Assembly: GCF_020215665.1 (NCBI RefSeq)
Contig: NZ_CP084061.1
Location: 2,822,001 to 2,886,000 of the forward strand
Source: Blautia parvula
GTDB taxonomy: Bacteria; Bacillota; Clostridia; Lachnospirales; Lachnospiraceae
DNA length: 64,000 nt
Direction of reading: 5' to 3'
In this document: positions 49,899 through 59,280 of the stretch, piece after piece
Layout of the letters: the number at the start of each line of letters is the position of its first letter
Numbering within the stretch: the stretch's first letter is position 1
Position numbers and translations under genes: made by a program
Notes under the pieces: generated by a model
The model's database searches: none
Told to the model about the DNA's origin: nothing
The model's input: only the letters and a program-made list of their open reading frames with translations

Positions 49899-50984
49899 AG
49901 AATTTTGGGAATTTATGTTTTTTCCACGAAAGTATTCCCTATTGTATAAGTAAGCCGCGGAATCCGGTTTATATTTCCCGCCCCTCTCGTTATATGCCTC
50001 CGCCTCCGCGTATCTTCCCAGTTTATCACAGCAGACACAGAGCTGCATTGCCGGAATATACCCATAGCAGTCTGGGAGGACAAAACCCCCTCTTTCGATA
50101 TCCGGCCTGCATTCAAGAGCTGTTTTATACCAGAAGACAGCCGTTTCGTACTGATCCTCTTCCATAAAATGCTTCCCGATGTCACAGCAGATCTCTGCTC
50201 TCGGCACATCATATTCCAGGCTCCTTAAGAGCGCCTGCAGAGATGCTGCCCTGTTTCCTTCTTTTTCATAACACTGCGCCATGACCTGGCATGCCTCTAT
50301 CTTATTTTCCAGCCAGGCATCCGGCTGCCTTAAAAAGCTGCCGAATGCCTCGACAGCTTCCCCGTAAGCCCCATGGTAATATAGTTCCCGGGCATAATAA
50401 TAGAGTTCTCTTGCATTCAGGACCTTCCCCTGTGCCAGCATCTTCTTATATATATTGAGGTTCCTGTCCGGGTCCCCTGCACCGATCTTTTTATGTGAAA
50501 CAGCAGCCTCTGAGTATACAATATTTCCGCCGGGCGTTATGACCTCATGTACTGCGCCCTGCCATAAAAATCCACGTCCGTTCCGAATCAGACGCTCTCT
50601 GTAATACCAGAATACTGCATTTCCTTTCTCATCAAATGCCGTATGATACCGCATCATCACAATATCCGTGTCCAAAGACAAATCACGTTTCATTGTCAAA
50701 AAAGCCATTCTGTCCTTCTCGAGCAGCACATCATCCGCGTCCATCCACATACAGTATTCCATAGATGCTTTGGAAAAAGAAAAGTTCCTGGCAGCCGAAA
50801 AATCATCTGTCCATTCAAATGTAAATACTTTGTCAGTATACCGTCCTGCAATCTCCTTTGTCCTGTCCTTTGATCCTGTATCCACAATGATCATTTCATC
50901 CACCAGGTCTTTCATCCCTGAAAGACAGCGATCCAGAACCTCCTCCTCATCCTTAACGATCATACATAAACTCACAGTTATCAT
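49896..50984 (-). CDS. Family 2 glycosyltransferase with C-terminal TPR region
   Basis: 362 residues. The GT-A domain opens SLCMIVKDEEEVLDRCL, continues with IIVDTGSKDRT, and carries the DxD-type metal motif in WMDADDVL (about 92-98). From about residue 190 on, helix pairs rich in Tyr/Ala (ARELYYHGAYGEAVEAFGSFL, CDIGKHFMEEDQYETAVFWYKTALE) are TPR-like. Such GT-TPR enzymes glycosylate proteins. It sits 68 bases upstream of the Thr-rich collagen-like protein, its likely acceptor. Promoter of sigma-K type upstream. Confidence 0.9.
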   Translation of the reverse strand: MITVSLCMIVKDEEEVLDRCLSGMKDLVDEMIIVDTGSKDRTKEIAGRYTDKVFTFEWTDDFSAARNFSFSKASMEYCMWMDADDVLLEKDRMAFLTMKRDLSLDTDIVMMRYHTAFDEKGNAVFWYYRERLIRNGRGFLWQGAVHEVITPGGNIVYSEAAVSHKKIGAGDPDRNLNIYKKMLAQGKVLNARELYYYARELYYHGAYGEAVEAFGSFLRQPDAWLENKIEACQVMAQCYEKEGNRAASLQALLRSLEYDVPRAEICCDIGKHFMEEDQYETAVFWYKTALECRPDIERGGFVLPDCYGYIPAMQLCVCCDKLGRYAEAEAYNERGGKYKPDSAAYLYNREYFRGKNINSQNS

Positions 50985-51019
50985 GCATTCCCTCTTCCTT
51001 CACACGCATGTCTCATTAC

Positions 51020-51048
51020 ACAATATGCCGCGGCGCGCATAATTGTAC
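51020..51048 (-). promoter_or_regulatory. Sigma-K-like promoter of the glycosyltransferase gene
   Basis: Minus strand GTACA (51044-51048), 16 bases, then CATATTGT (51020-51027). The sigma-K consensus is G(A/C)ACA, 15-17 bases, CATAnnnTA. No sigma-A pair is visible in 50985-51056. Confidence 0.5.
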
Positions 51049-51056
51049 GTGAATTC

Positions 51057-51090
51057 AGAAAAAAAGGACGTGACTCTTCATCACGTCCTT
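51057..51090 (-). terminator. Terminator overlapping the nitroreductase stop codon
   Basis: AAGGACGTGA (51064-51073) pairs with TCACGTCCTT (51081-51090). The upstream arm on the minus strand contains the last codons and the TGA stop; a run of Ts follows. Confidence 0.85.
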
Positions 51091-51845
51091 AAAATAGCAC
51101 TCAATATATACTGGCTGTTGGGGAAATTCTTATGTGTGATATCCTCCAGGCGTATCAAATCCACGTCCAGCCACAATTCTTCTGCAACGATCATAAGATG
51201 AGAAAACATGATACCAAAATTAAACTCCTCATACCTGCCCAGGTGATTCATATTATGCTTCTTGGCAAATACGTGAATTCTGTTATCGTAAACCACAAAC
51301 CGCCATGGCTGGCTGTTCATACTGGACGGCGCCAGGCGTGCGGAATCCAGAAGCTGCTTCATCCACTGTCGCGGAACCTCCTTGTACACACAAAGCTCCT
51401 GCAGATCCATGCGCTTTGCTTCCACAGCCTTTCTTGTATGGCTGCCCCGGCTGTATCCGAAAGCCATGAGAATCACAAATTTCAGATTCCCCTTGTGAGG
51501 GTTTCCTGCCTTTGGCTTCACACCGCTTAAAAAACATGTCCCCAGCCCTTTTGCACACATAAAGAGCGCAAGCTGCTCCATAATATATCCCGCGTTCATC
51601 ATAGCGCGGTCTTTATCCTCTGAGTAAAAGGCAATGTAATAAGGTGCCTTCGCTCCCAGCAGATGTATTCTTTTATTTTGTCCCTTAGTATTATCTATAA
51701 TAGAAATCTCCGTATGGATACCCGGATTCAACCCTTCAATCTGGCTGTAATACTCTCTGATCTCACTCAGCAGAGCCGCCTTTACCGGTTCCATCTCATA
51801 GCTTCGGACAGATTTTCTTGAAAATATCGCTTCGTATAAGTTCAT
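51081..51845 (-). CDS. Nitroreductase-family protein (TM_1586-like)
   Basis: 254 residues from ATG at 51845 (AAGGTGAGAG site). The FMN-binding start AIFSRKSVRSYEMEPV and the APSSMNSQPWRFVVYDNRIHVF block fit the nitroreductase fold. The length and two-part layout fit the putative TM_1586-type nitroreductases. Probably an NAD(P)H:FMN oxidoreductase; substrate unknown. Monocistronic. Confidence 0.88.
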   Translation of the reverse strand: MNLYEAIFSRKSVRSYEMEPVKAALLSEIREYYSQIEGLNPGIHTEISIIDNTKGQNKRIHLLGAKAPYYIAFYSEDKDRAMMNAGYIMEQLALFMCAKGLGTCFLSGVKPKAGNPHKGNLKFVILMAFGYSRGSHTRKAVEAKRMDLQELCVYKEVPRQWMKQLLDSARLAPSSMNSQPWRFVVYDNRIHVFAKKHNMNHLGRYEEFNFGIMFSHLMIVAEELWLDVDLIRLEDITHKNFPNSQYILSAILRT

Positions 51846-51875
51846 ACTCTCACCTTTTAATTTTTCCGTAACAAT

Positions 51876-51903
51876 ATTGTAACATATAATCGGGGAATTG
51901 CAA
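51876..51903 (-). promoter_or_regulatory. Promoter of the nitroreductase gene
   Basis: Minus strand TTGCAA (51898-51903) and TACAAT (51876-51881) are 16 bases apart. Confidence 0.6.
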
Positions 51904-51953
51904 TGCCTAAATGGATGGTTTTTCAAATTCTTTTGTATTTTTTTAAAAACCTA

Positions 51954-52009
51954 TTGACAAAGTACCTGTAAATGCGTATTATTGTATTAAGCAATTAGTA
52001 CAGTAATAC
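51954..52009 (+). promoter_or_regulatory. Promoter and operator of the YtrA-type operon
   Basis: TTGACA (51954-51959) and TATTAT (51977-51982) are 17 bases apart. A long dyad, GTATTATTGTATTAA (51976-51990) and TTAGTACAGTAATAC (51995-52009), matches in 13 of 15 positions across a 4-base gap and covers the -10. It is the likely autoregulatory site for the GntR protein encoded next. Confidence 0.8.
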
Positions 52010-52026
52010 AGGAGGTGTTACATTAT

Positions 52027-52398
52027 ATGTCGTGGAAACTGAATCCTGATCGGCCTGTCTATGTACAGCTGATCGAGCGTATCACAACAGATATCATCGC
52101 TGGCATCTATCCGCCGGGAAGCAAACTTCCATCTGTGCGGGATTTGGCGCAGACAGCAGGCGTCAATCCCAACACTATGCAGAAAGCCCTGTCAGAGATG
52201 GAGCGTACCAATCTGGTGTACAGCCAGAGAACCAGCGGAAGATTCATTACGGAGGACCTTAGTATGATAGATGATCTGAAAACAGAACTTGCATCTGAAC
52301 AAATCAAGGAGTTTCTTGAAAAAATGGAAAAAATAGGCCTGTCTAAAGAGGACATCATAGGGCTGATCAATAAAGTGAGCGAGGAGGAGAAAAAATGA
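52027..52398 (+). CDS. GntR-family repressor, YtrA subfamily
   Basis: 123 residues from ATG at 52027 (AGGAGGTG site). The GntR winged-helix domain is PVYVQLIERITTDIIAGIYPPGSKLPSVRDLAQTAGVNPNTMQKALSEMERTNLV in outline, and the C-terminal ~45 residues are a short helical dimerisation part, as in YtrA. It overlaps the ATPase start by 4 bases. YtrA regulators repress their own ABC operon, often induced by cell-wall-active compounds. Confidence 0.95.
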   Translation: MSWKLNPDRPVYVQLIERITTDIIAGIYPPGSKLPSVRDLAQTAGVNPNTMQKALSEMERTNLVYSQRTSGRFITEDLSMIDDLKTELASEQIKEFLEKMEKIGLSKEDIIGLINKVSEEEKK

Positions 52399-53093
52399 GT
52401 ACGATTCTGGACTGCCGGGGCCTGACAAAACGTTATGGCAATAAACTGGCACTTGACCACATCGACTTATCACTGGACCGTGGTAAGATCATCGGTCTGC
52501 TGGGCCCAAACGGCAGCGGCAAAACCACATTAATCAAACTGCTGAACGGCCTTTTGGTTCCCACTGAGGGAGAGATCTTTGTTGACGGCAAGGCACCCGG
52601 TGTGGAGACAAAGAGGATTGTATCCTATCTGCCGGAACGCACCTATCTGAACCGCTGGATGCGGGTTTCAGATCTTATATCCTATTTCTGTGACTTTTAT
52701 GAAGACTTCGACAGGTCACGGGCCTATGACATGCTGCAGAAGCTGAATATCAACCCCAACGACCGTCTAAGCACCATGTCAAAGGGTACAAAGGAAAAAG
52801 TACAGCTCATTCTGGTCATGAGCCGCAGAGCCAGTCTGTACTGCCTGGATGAACCGATTGCAGGTGTTGACCCTGCTGCCAGGGATTATATCCTTTCCAC
52901 GATCATCAACAACTATGATGAAAATGCTACCATCCTCATTTCCACCCATTTGATCTCAGATGTGGAAAACATTCTGGATGATGTGATTTTTATTCAGAAC
53001 GGGCATATCCGCATGCAGGACAGCGTGGACAATATCCGCATGGCCAAAGGAGTATCTGTGGACAGTCTGTTCCGGGAGGTGTTCAAATGTTAA
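52395..53093 (+). CDS. ABC transporter ATPase (YtrB-like)
   Basis: 232 residues. Walker A GPNGSGKTTL is at about 35-44. The signature is degenerate, MSKGTKEKVQL, and Walker B LYCLDEP is followed by ISTHLISD with the switch His. It overlaps the membrane gene by 7 bases. Probably an exporter or lipid/peptide-flux ATPase of the YtrB type. Confidence 0.95.
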   Translation: MSTILDCRGLTKRYGNKLALDHIDLSLDRGKIIGLLGPNGSGKTTLIKLLNGLLVPTEGEIFVDGKAPGVETKRIVSYLPERTYLNRWMRVSDLISYFCDFYEDFDRSRAYDMLQKLNINPNDRLSTMSKGTKEKVQLILVMSRRASLYCLDEPIAGVDPAARDYILSTIINNYDENATILISTHLISDVENILDDVIFIQNGHIRMQDSVDNIRMAKGVSVDSLFREVFKC

Positions 53094-53908
53094 AGAAACT
53101 ATTCAAATATGAGTGGAAATCTGTTTCCACGCTACTATTAATTGTACACGGAGCGCTTTTAGTTTATGCACTCATCGGGCGCATTGGATATCAAATTTAT
53201 TTTTCAAAATTTCTTTCTGACTCATCCAATACCGTTATGGGCATAACAACCATGTTTTATGTGGTCGTCTACGTATTCGGGATCATGGCAGTCCTGCTTA
53301 TGACCATGCTGTATCTGGCAATACACATACAGAAAAGTTTCTTTTCAGATGAAGGCTACCTGACGCACACGCTTCCGGTATCTCCCACACAGCTTTTGTT
53401 GTCCAAAATATTTATTTACTGGGTATGGACAATACTTGACCTGATCTTTGTTGCTGCATCCATTGCCATCCTTCTGGTGAACAAAGAGACCTGGCCCGCC
53501 ATCGTTTACGGATTCCGGGAGATGTGGCACACACTGACCTCCCTGAGCGGACTGTCGGATATCCTGAACAATATTGTATATCTGCTGTCCCTCTGTATAG
53601 AATTTTTCATCTTCTCCACAGGGCTTTTGATCTTCGCTGTCTGCCTCGGAAGCCAGTTCAAGACCCACAAAGTTATGGGGTCCGTGTTATCTTTCTTTGG
53701 TATTATAATTTTATGCAATATCGTAGACCTTATTATTACAAGTATTACCCTTCCGGGCGGATTCGGAACCGTAATGATGATCACACGTGCCGGTGAAAGA
53801 GTCACTAATTATTCCTATATCATAGAAACCCTCTGGTATCTGGCAGCCGGTATTTTCTTCTTCTTTGGAAGCAGATATATCTTGTCAAAAAGACTGAACC
53901 TGGAGTAG
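53087..53908 (+). CDS. ABC-type membrane subunit of the YtrA operon
   Basis: 273 residues with six hydrophobic segments (about 17-33, 55-80, 104-126, 163-190, 200-222, 245-265). The loop FSDEGYLTHTLPVSPTQLLLSKI is typical of ABC-2 type membrane proteins in GntR-linked operons. It pairs with the upstream ATPase. Substrate unknown; antibiotic or envelope stress defence is the usual context. Confidence 0.88.
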   Translation: MLKKLFKYEWKSVSTLLLIVHGALLVYALIGRIGYQIYFSKFLSDSSNTVMGITTMFYVVVYVFGIMAVLLMTMLYLAIHIQKSFFSDEGYLTHTLPVSPTQLLLSKIFIYWVWTILDLIFVAASIAILLVNKETWPAIVYGFREMWHTLTSLSGLSDILNNIVYLLSLCIEFFIFSTGLLIFAVCLGSQFKTHKVMGSVLSFFGIIILCNIVDLIITSITLPGGFGTVMMITRAGERVTNYSYIIETLWYLAAGIFFFFGSRYILSKRLNLE

Positions 53909-53956
53909 AATAAAGACATATGATCACACTTTTATAATCAAAAGGGGGAAATGCTT

Positions 53957-54268
53957 ATGCTGATAGTCACAACAGATCACATAACCGGAAAAAATGTTGA
54001 AATGCTTGGCCTGGTAAAAGGCAGCACCATCCAGACCGTGCACATGGGCAAAGATATCATGAACGGATTCAAGACTCTGGTGGGCGGCGAACTGACCTCA
54101 TATAATGAGATGATGAATGAGGCCAGAGCCCTGGCAACCAAACGCATGGCGGAGGAAGCCCAGTCCATGGGAGCAGATGCCATTGTATGCGTACGCTACT
54201 CATCTGCCTCTGTTGCCCAGGCCGCAGCTGAGATCATGGCTTACGGCACCGCAGTAAAATTTGTTTAA
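53957..54268 (+). CDS. YbjQ-family (UPF0145) protein
   Basis: 103 residues from the second ATG (53957), 9 bases after a GGGGG site; the first ATG at 53951 is too close. The YbjQ pattern is clear: VTTDHITGKNVEMLGLVKGST, then EARALATKRMAEEAQSMGADAIVCVRY. The family is often called putative heavy-metal-binding and forms pentamers; function unsettled. It follows the YtrA operon by 48 bases and may be its last gene. Confidence 0.92.
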   Translation: MLIVTTDHITGKNVEMLGLVKGSTIQTVHMGKDIMNGFKTLVGGELTSYNEMMNEARALATKRMAEEAQSMGADAIVCVRYSSASVAQAAAEIMAYGTAVKFV

Positions 54269-54272
54269 AGAA

Positions 54273-54316
54273 ATGGCGCAGGAACCGTTTTTTCCGGTAC
54301 TGCGCCATCTTTTTAT
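54273..54316. terminator. Bidirectional terminator (ybjQ-like / yicI)
   Basis: ATGGCGCAG (54273-54281) pairs with CTGCGCCAT (54300-54308), with an inner GAACCG / CGGTA match. CTTTTTATTTT follows on the plus strand and TTTCTTT on the minus. Confidence 0.88.
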
Positions 54317-54332
54317 TTTCTTTTATACTTTC

Positions 54333-56579
54333 TTATACCATTTTAAACTTCTGTCCGCCAAGGCTCTTTACCATATAGTTATCGTTTCCGCCTTCAATAT
54401 GTACAAGAATCTCTCCGTCCCTGCATTCTGCATGGGCTTTCATCACAATTTTGCCTCTGCAGTCCGGTATCTCCACATCTGCTTCTTTTCCATCGGCAAA
54501 TACAGACAACAGAAGTGTCACACCGTCCGCAAAGTCATATTCCGCTTCCCGGTCATTCTTTCCGACAGGCAGAATCGTATTTTCCTTCACCATAAGCGGC
54601 ATGGAATGGTAATCGTAAACTTCCCTGTACCAGGTTCCGCCCTCTCTTGTCTCCCCGGTGATCAGATTCACCCAGGTTCCCTTCGGCAGATAATAATCCA
54701 CCTCACCGGATTCTTTAAATACAGGCGCCGCCAGCAGGGAAGAACCGAACATATACTGACGGTCCAGGGTATCACAGGCTCTGTCCTCAGGGAAATCCAG
54801 GAACATGGGCCGCAGAACCGGTGTGCCGTATTCATGGGCACGGACAGCCTGTCCGTACAGATACGGCATCAGGCGGCATTTCAGATTCACAAACTCTTTC
54901 AGCACTACACAGGCTTCCTCATCAAATAGCCACGGCACGCGGTAGGAAGAAGACCCATGCAGACGGCTGTGTGAGCTCAAAAGCCCGAACTGGCACCAGC
55001 GTTTGTAAATATCTGCCGGAGCTGTCTGTTCAAATCCGCTGATGTCATGGCTCCAGAATCCAAATCCACTGAGGGAAAGAGACAATCCGCCCCGCAGCGT
55101 CTCAGCCATGGAAACATAAGTAGCGGAGCAGTCGCCGCCCCAGTGAGCCGGGAACTTCTGCCCGCCAACCGTTGCGGAACGTGCAAAGAGTACGGCATCC
55201 CCCTCACCTCTGACTTCCTCCAAAAGCCGGAATACGGTCTGATTATATAAATAGGTATAATAATTATGCATTTTAACCGGATCTGAGCCGTCAAAATAAG
55301 CGATATCCTTCACCGGAACCCTCTCACCAAAGTCTGTCTTAAAACAGTCCACACCCATGTCCAGAAGTGTCCTTAATTTGCTCTGGTACCAGGCGCAGGC
55401 ATCAGGATTCGTAAAGTCCACAAGCCCCATCCCCGGCTGCCACAGATCTGTCTGCCATACGCTTCCGTCCGTGCGTTTCAGCAGATAGCCTTTCTCGCTG
55501 CCCTCCTCAAACAGGCAGGATTTCTGACCGATATAAGGGTTGATCCATACACAGATCTTCAGGCCCTTGTCGTGGTATCTCTGCAGCATGGATTTGGGAT
55601 CCGTGGTCACATTGGGGTCCCATTTGAAGTTACACCACTCAAAAGCCTCCATCCAGTAACAATCAAAATGGAACACATGCAGCGGGATATCCCTGTCTGC
55701 CATTCCCTGTATAAAACCGGACGTAGTATTCTCATCATAATCCGTCGTAAAGGATGTGGTGAGCCAGAGGCCGAAGGACCAGGCAGGAGGCAGCGCAGGC
55801 TTCCCTGTCAGTTCTGTGTATTTCTCCACGGTTCCCATTGGGCTTTGACCGCTGATGAAATAATAGTCCAGACGCTCCCCTTCCACGGAGAACTGGATTC
55901 TCTCCACTTTCTCACTGGCAATCTCATAAGCCACGTCGCCCTCATTATCCACCAGGACACCGTACCCCTTGTTGGTAATATAAAACGGAATGTTTTTGTA
56001 GGCAATCTCACTGGCTGTGCCGCCGTCTTCATTCCACATTTCCACAGTCTGTCCGTTTTTCACGAAAGGTGTAAACCGTTCGCCAAGACCGTAAACATAC
56101 TCATCCACATCAATGAGAAGCTGTTCCACCATATAGTTCTTTCCGGTTTCCCTGTTGTGCATATGTGCCAGGTTGCGGAAGCTGGACTCTGTCAGGAACT
56201 TGTCCCCCTCATAAAAAGCCAGCTTATACGCATTCGGCGTCTTGTCGATCACTGCCCTTAAACTTCCGCTGGCGAAGGTCAGACATTCCTCTGTCTCTGT
56301 GATCTGAGCATGGGGATGATCATTTGTGATCTCCGCAAAAGGCCCTTTATAAAGTGCTCCTGCGTGGTGGACGGCAGACACCTTGATCACGCCCTCCATA
56401 GGTGTGGAAAGTTTGACCGTCAGCATGGGAATGTTCAGGGCATCCCCTCTGCCTGCAATATGTTTTCCGGGCAGATAAACAGTCAGTTCATCTCCCTTTA
56501 CGGTATGACCGCCGTACTCTACAGCGTAGGCGGGGGTCATTTCGTCTTTTAACAGCCAATATCCATTGGTAAATTTCAT
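54333..56579 (-). CDS. yicI: Alpha-xylosidase (YicI type, GH31)
   Basis: 748 residues, close to the 772 of E. coli YicI. The nucleophile is Asp416 in KTDFGERVP and the acid/base Asp483 in WGGDCSATYVSM, both nearly at the E. coli positions. FDGSDPVKMHNYYTYLYNQ is YicI-specific. It removes alpha-xylosyl residues from the non-reducing end of isoprimeverose-type oligosaccharides. No signal peptide, so it acts on imported sugars. Its start overlaps the DUF624 stop (ATGA), tying it to the upstream glycan operon. Confidence 0.93.
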   Translation of the reverse strand: MKFTNGYWLLKDEMTPAYAVEYGGHTVKGDELTVYLPGKHIAGRGDALNIPMLTVKLSTPMEGVIKVSAVHHAGALYKGPFAEITNDHPHAQITETEECLTFASGSLRAVIDKTPNAYKLAFYEGDKFLTESSFRNLAHMHNRETGKNYMVEQLLIDVDEYVYGLGERFTPFVKNGQTVEMWNEDGGTASEIAYKNIPFYITNKGYGVLVDNEGDVAYEIASEKVERIQFSVEGERLDYYFISGQSPMGTVEKYTELTGKPALPPAWSFGLWLTTSFTTDYDENTTSGFIQGMADRDIPLHVFHFDCYWMEAFEWCNFKWDPNVTTDPKSMLQRYHDKGLKICVWINPYIGQKSCLFEEGSEKGYLLKRTDGSVWQTDLWQPGMGLVDFTNPDACAWYQSKLRTLLDMGVDCFKTDFGERVPVKDIAYFDGSDPVKMHNYYTYLYNQTVFRLLEEVRGEGDAVLFARSATVGGQKFPAHWGGDCSATYVSMAETLRGGLSLSLSGFGFWSHDISGFEQTAPADIYKRWCQFGLLSSHSRLHGSSSYRVPWLFDEEACVVLKEFVNLKCRLMPYLYGQAVRAHEYGTPVLRPMFLDFPEDRACDTLDRQYMFGSSLLAAPVFKESGEVDYYLPKGTWVNLITGETREGGTWYREVYDYHSMPLMVKENTILPVGKNDREAEYDFADGVTLLLSVFADGKEADVEIPDCRGKIVMKAHAECRDGEILVHIEGGNDNYMVKSLGGQKFKMV

Positions 56580-57214
56580 AGCTGTGGTTCCTCCAGTTCT
56601 TCTATTTTTGGTTCATGCTTCTTCAATACCCGTTCCATAAATTCAGAGCAGAGCAGGGATGCAGCTCCGGGCACAACTATCATGGTATAGGGTATCCATG
56701 CCACTATCGCAGCAGAGGACACTAAAATAAACAGCAGCATAACAGTTGTCAGGAAATAACGTCCTGTCATGAACATGGACAGCTTTAAAATCCATCCCAT
56801 AGGCATTTCAAATCTGGAAAGCGCAGGGAATACATAGCAGAGCATTCCTGCCGCGTAGATACTGACTCCATAGTAAAGGCAGATAAAAAATAATCCCACG
56901 TTTCCTGAAGTCTTCGCCTGTAATATCCCCACGTTTAACTGCAGGATAAACAAAACCACGGCGAAGAGTATTTCAAGAAGAATGCCGTCTTTCAAGTTTC
57001 TCCGGTATGATTTCAGAAACTGCTCCAGCACATATCCCTCTTCATTTTTAATAACCTTCACTGCAGTATAGTACATAGCAGTTGTAGATACACCAATCGT
57101 TATGATGGGGAGGCATCCAATCAGCCAAAATAAACTCAATACTATTGTATTGAATATCTTATCAATCACCTTTACATACTTACCGTCATAACCAAATATT
57201 GTACCATTGCCCAT
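56576..57214 (-). CDS. DUF624 (YesL-type) membrane protein
   Basis: 212 residues with about five hydrophobic segments. The start FNTIVLSLFWLIGCLPIITIGVSTTAMYYTAVKVI is the DUF624 signature. Such genes recur next to carbohydrate ABC importers and glycosidases in Firmicutes; role unknown. It lies between a GH31 gene and yicI. Confidence 0.92.
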   Translation of the reverse strand: MGNGTIFGYDGKYVKVIDKIFNTIVLSLFWLIGCLPIITIGVSTTAMYYTAVKVIKNEEGYVLEQFLKSYRRNLKDGILLEILFAVVLFILQLNVGILQAKTSGNVGLFFICLYYGVSIYAAGMLCYVFPALSRFEMPMGWILKLSMFMTGRYFLTTVMLLFILVSSAAIVAWIPYTMIVVPGAASLLCSEFMERVLKKHEPKIEELEEPQL

Positions 57215-57246
57215 ATGTCATCCCTGCTTTCCTTTTCAATCACTGT

Positions 57247-59244
57247 TTAAAAAATCTCTTCCAGTTCCCCTGCTTTTACAAATACAGGAATACTCTCATA
57301 CGGCGCGTCACATACATATTCTGCACCGCCTTCATATAACCTGTTGTCGTTGATATTTTTCCATTTTCCTTCCGGCAAATATACCTTACGTTCCCGAACA
57401 CCTTCATACAATACCGGGCAGACAAGTACCTTGCTGCCGAACATGTACTGATCTTCAATTTCCCAGGCTTTTTTGTCTTCCGGAAAATCATAGAACAGGG
57501 GACGCATGATCGGTGTTCCTTTTTCGTGGGCATCCTGCATCAGAGTCTTCACATAAGGACGCATCTTTTCGCGAAGCTCCATATACTTCCTGCAGATCTC
57601 ATATACTTCTTCACCGTAGCTCCATACCTCGTTTTCTGCTCCGCTTATGTGTTTCCCTCCACCTGTAGTGCCGAGAGGTTCTTTGAATGGTTCACGGAAT
57701 CCATGCAGCCTCATAACCGGACAGAATGCACCGAAAGCAAACCATCTGACAAAACATTCTTTAAATGCATCATCATGGATATTACCGCCGTGGAAACCGC
57801 CGATATCGGTTGTCCACCACGGAATACCGGAAATGCCCATATTCAATCCTGCTGCCAACTGGTTTCTCAGGGCACGGAAAGAAGAGTCAATATCACCGGA
57901 CCATACCAACGCACCGTATTTCTGGCTCCCTGCCCATGCACAGCGAAGAAGATTGACAATATTTTTCTGTCCCTCTGCTTCCATTCCCTCATATGCCATA
58001 CGGGCATAATATTTCGGATATAAATTTCCCACTTCCATATCAGCTCCCAGGAAATAGCGGTAATGTTCAAATTCGTATCCGGTAAACTCAGGCTCCGCCT
58101 CATCTAACCAGAAAATCTTAATGCCCAGGTCATAATAATTTTTCTTTATCTTCTCCCACACATAATTTCTTCCGTCAGGATTGGTCACATCTATAATGCA
58201 GGCATCTCCAAGCTGTCCGATCCGTTTCCCGTACTCAGAACGGGTCAGGTATCCCAGCTCTGTCATCTCCTCATAATTCTCACTCTCCGCGTCAACGGTA
58301 GGCCAGATGGATACCATCAGTTCAATGCCCATCTCCTTTAATTCCCTCACCATTGCTGCAGGGTCCGGCCAATAATCTTTATCGAACTTCCAGTCGCCTT
58401 GATGGGGCCAGTGGAAGAAATCCACTACAATGACATCAATGGGAAGACCTCTTCTCTTATACTCCCTGGCAACTTCCAGAATCTCATCCTGTGTCTGGTA
58501 ACGCAGCTTACACTGCCAGAATCCCATTCCGTAATCCGGCATCATGGGAACCTTACCCGTGGCATCTGCATAGGCTTCTTCGATCTCAGCCGGGGTATCT
58601 CCCGCTGTGATCCAGTAATCCATCTGTTTTGTTGACTCAGCGATCCACTCTGTAACGTTCTTTCCAAATGTCACCTGACCGATTGCCGGATTATTCCACA
58701 GAATACCGTACCCTCTGTCTAACAAGGCAAACGGAACACTTGCCTGGGAATTTCTATGGGCCAGCTCAATGATACAGCCTTTCACATCCAGATACGGCTG
58801 CTGATACTGTCCCATACCGAAAATCTTCTCATCTTTATATGCCTCAAACCGGACTGTCAATTTGAAATTATCAGAGCACTGCCGTGGGTTAAAGGTACGC
58901 GGCACGATCTCCAATGCGCTTGCGAACTTATCACTTCCCTCATACATATCTCTGGTGCGGTCATACTCCTCCAAAAGAAGCTTTCCATTCTGATTATAAT
59001 ATTGGAGTACCCCGTTGTCCATGATTTTACAGGTTAATTTCCCATTGGTGATAACTGCTTTTTTCCCTTCAATGGTGATCTGTACCTCTGTATCTTCCGG
59101 TTCTAAAAGCGCGCTGTCCGTATCCGGGATAAACTCACTGCGCTGTGTTGCGCGCACACGCAGACTGTTTTTCCCCCATGGTTCGATGAGGAGCAGTTCC
59201 TTGTCCTGTCTCCTGTATAACTTGTTGCCCACTTGTTTCAGCAT
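57247..59244 (-). CDS. GH31 alpha-glycosidase, paralogue B
   Basis: 665 residues from ATG at 59244 (AGGAGGAGG site). The N-terminal beta-sandwich ends near 215. The barrel carries the nucleophile Asp381 in FWLDEAEPE and the acid/base Asp451 in WSGDIDSSF, then GIPWWTTDIGGF. No signal peptide. It shares long identical runs with the neighbouring 689-residue GH31 (for example GMGFWQCKLRYQTQ), so the two are tandem paralogues. The likely substrate is an alpha-glucoside or alpha-xyloside; by eye it cannot be decided. Confidence 0.92.
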   Translation of the reverse strand: MLKQVGNKLYRRQDKELLLIEPWGKNSLRVRATQRSEFIPDTDSALLEPEDTEVQITIEGKKAVITNGKLTCKIMDNGVLQYYNQNGKLLLEEYDRTRDMYEGSDKFASALEIVPRTFNPRQCSDNFKLTVRFEAYKDEKIFGMGQYQQPYLDVKGCIIELAHRNSQASVPFALLDRGYGILWNNPAIGQVTFGKNVTEWIAESTKQMDYWITAGDTPAEIEEAYADATGKVPMMPDYGMGFWQCKLRYQTQDEILEVAREYKRRGLPIDVIVVDFFHWPHQGDWKFDKDYWPDPAAMVRELKEMGIELMVSIWPTVDAESENYEEMTELGYLTRSEYGKRIGQLGDACIIDVTNPDGRNYVWEKIKKNYYDLGIKIFWLDEAEPEFTGYEFEHYRYFLGADMEVGNLYPKYYARMAYEGMEAEGQKNIVNLLRCAWAGSQKYGALVWSGDIDSSFRALRNQLAAGLNMGISGIPWWTTDIGGFHGGNIHDDAFKECFVRWFAFGAFCPVMRLHGFREPFKEPLGTTGGGKHISGAENEVWSYGEEVYEICRKYMELREKMRPYVKTLMQDAHEKGTPIMRPLFYDFPEDKKAWEIEDQYMFGSKVLVCPVLYEGVRERKVYLPEGKWKNINDNRLYEGGAEYVCDAPYESIPVFVKAGELEEIF

Positions 59245-59280
59245 TCAAATACCTCCTCCTGATTGACTTTCTTATTTTAT

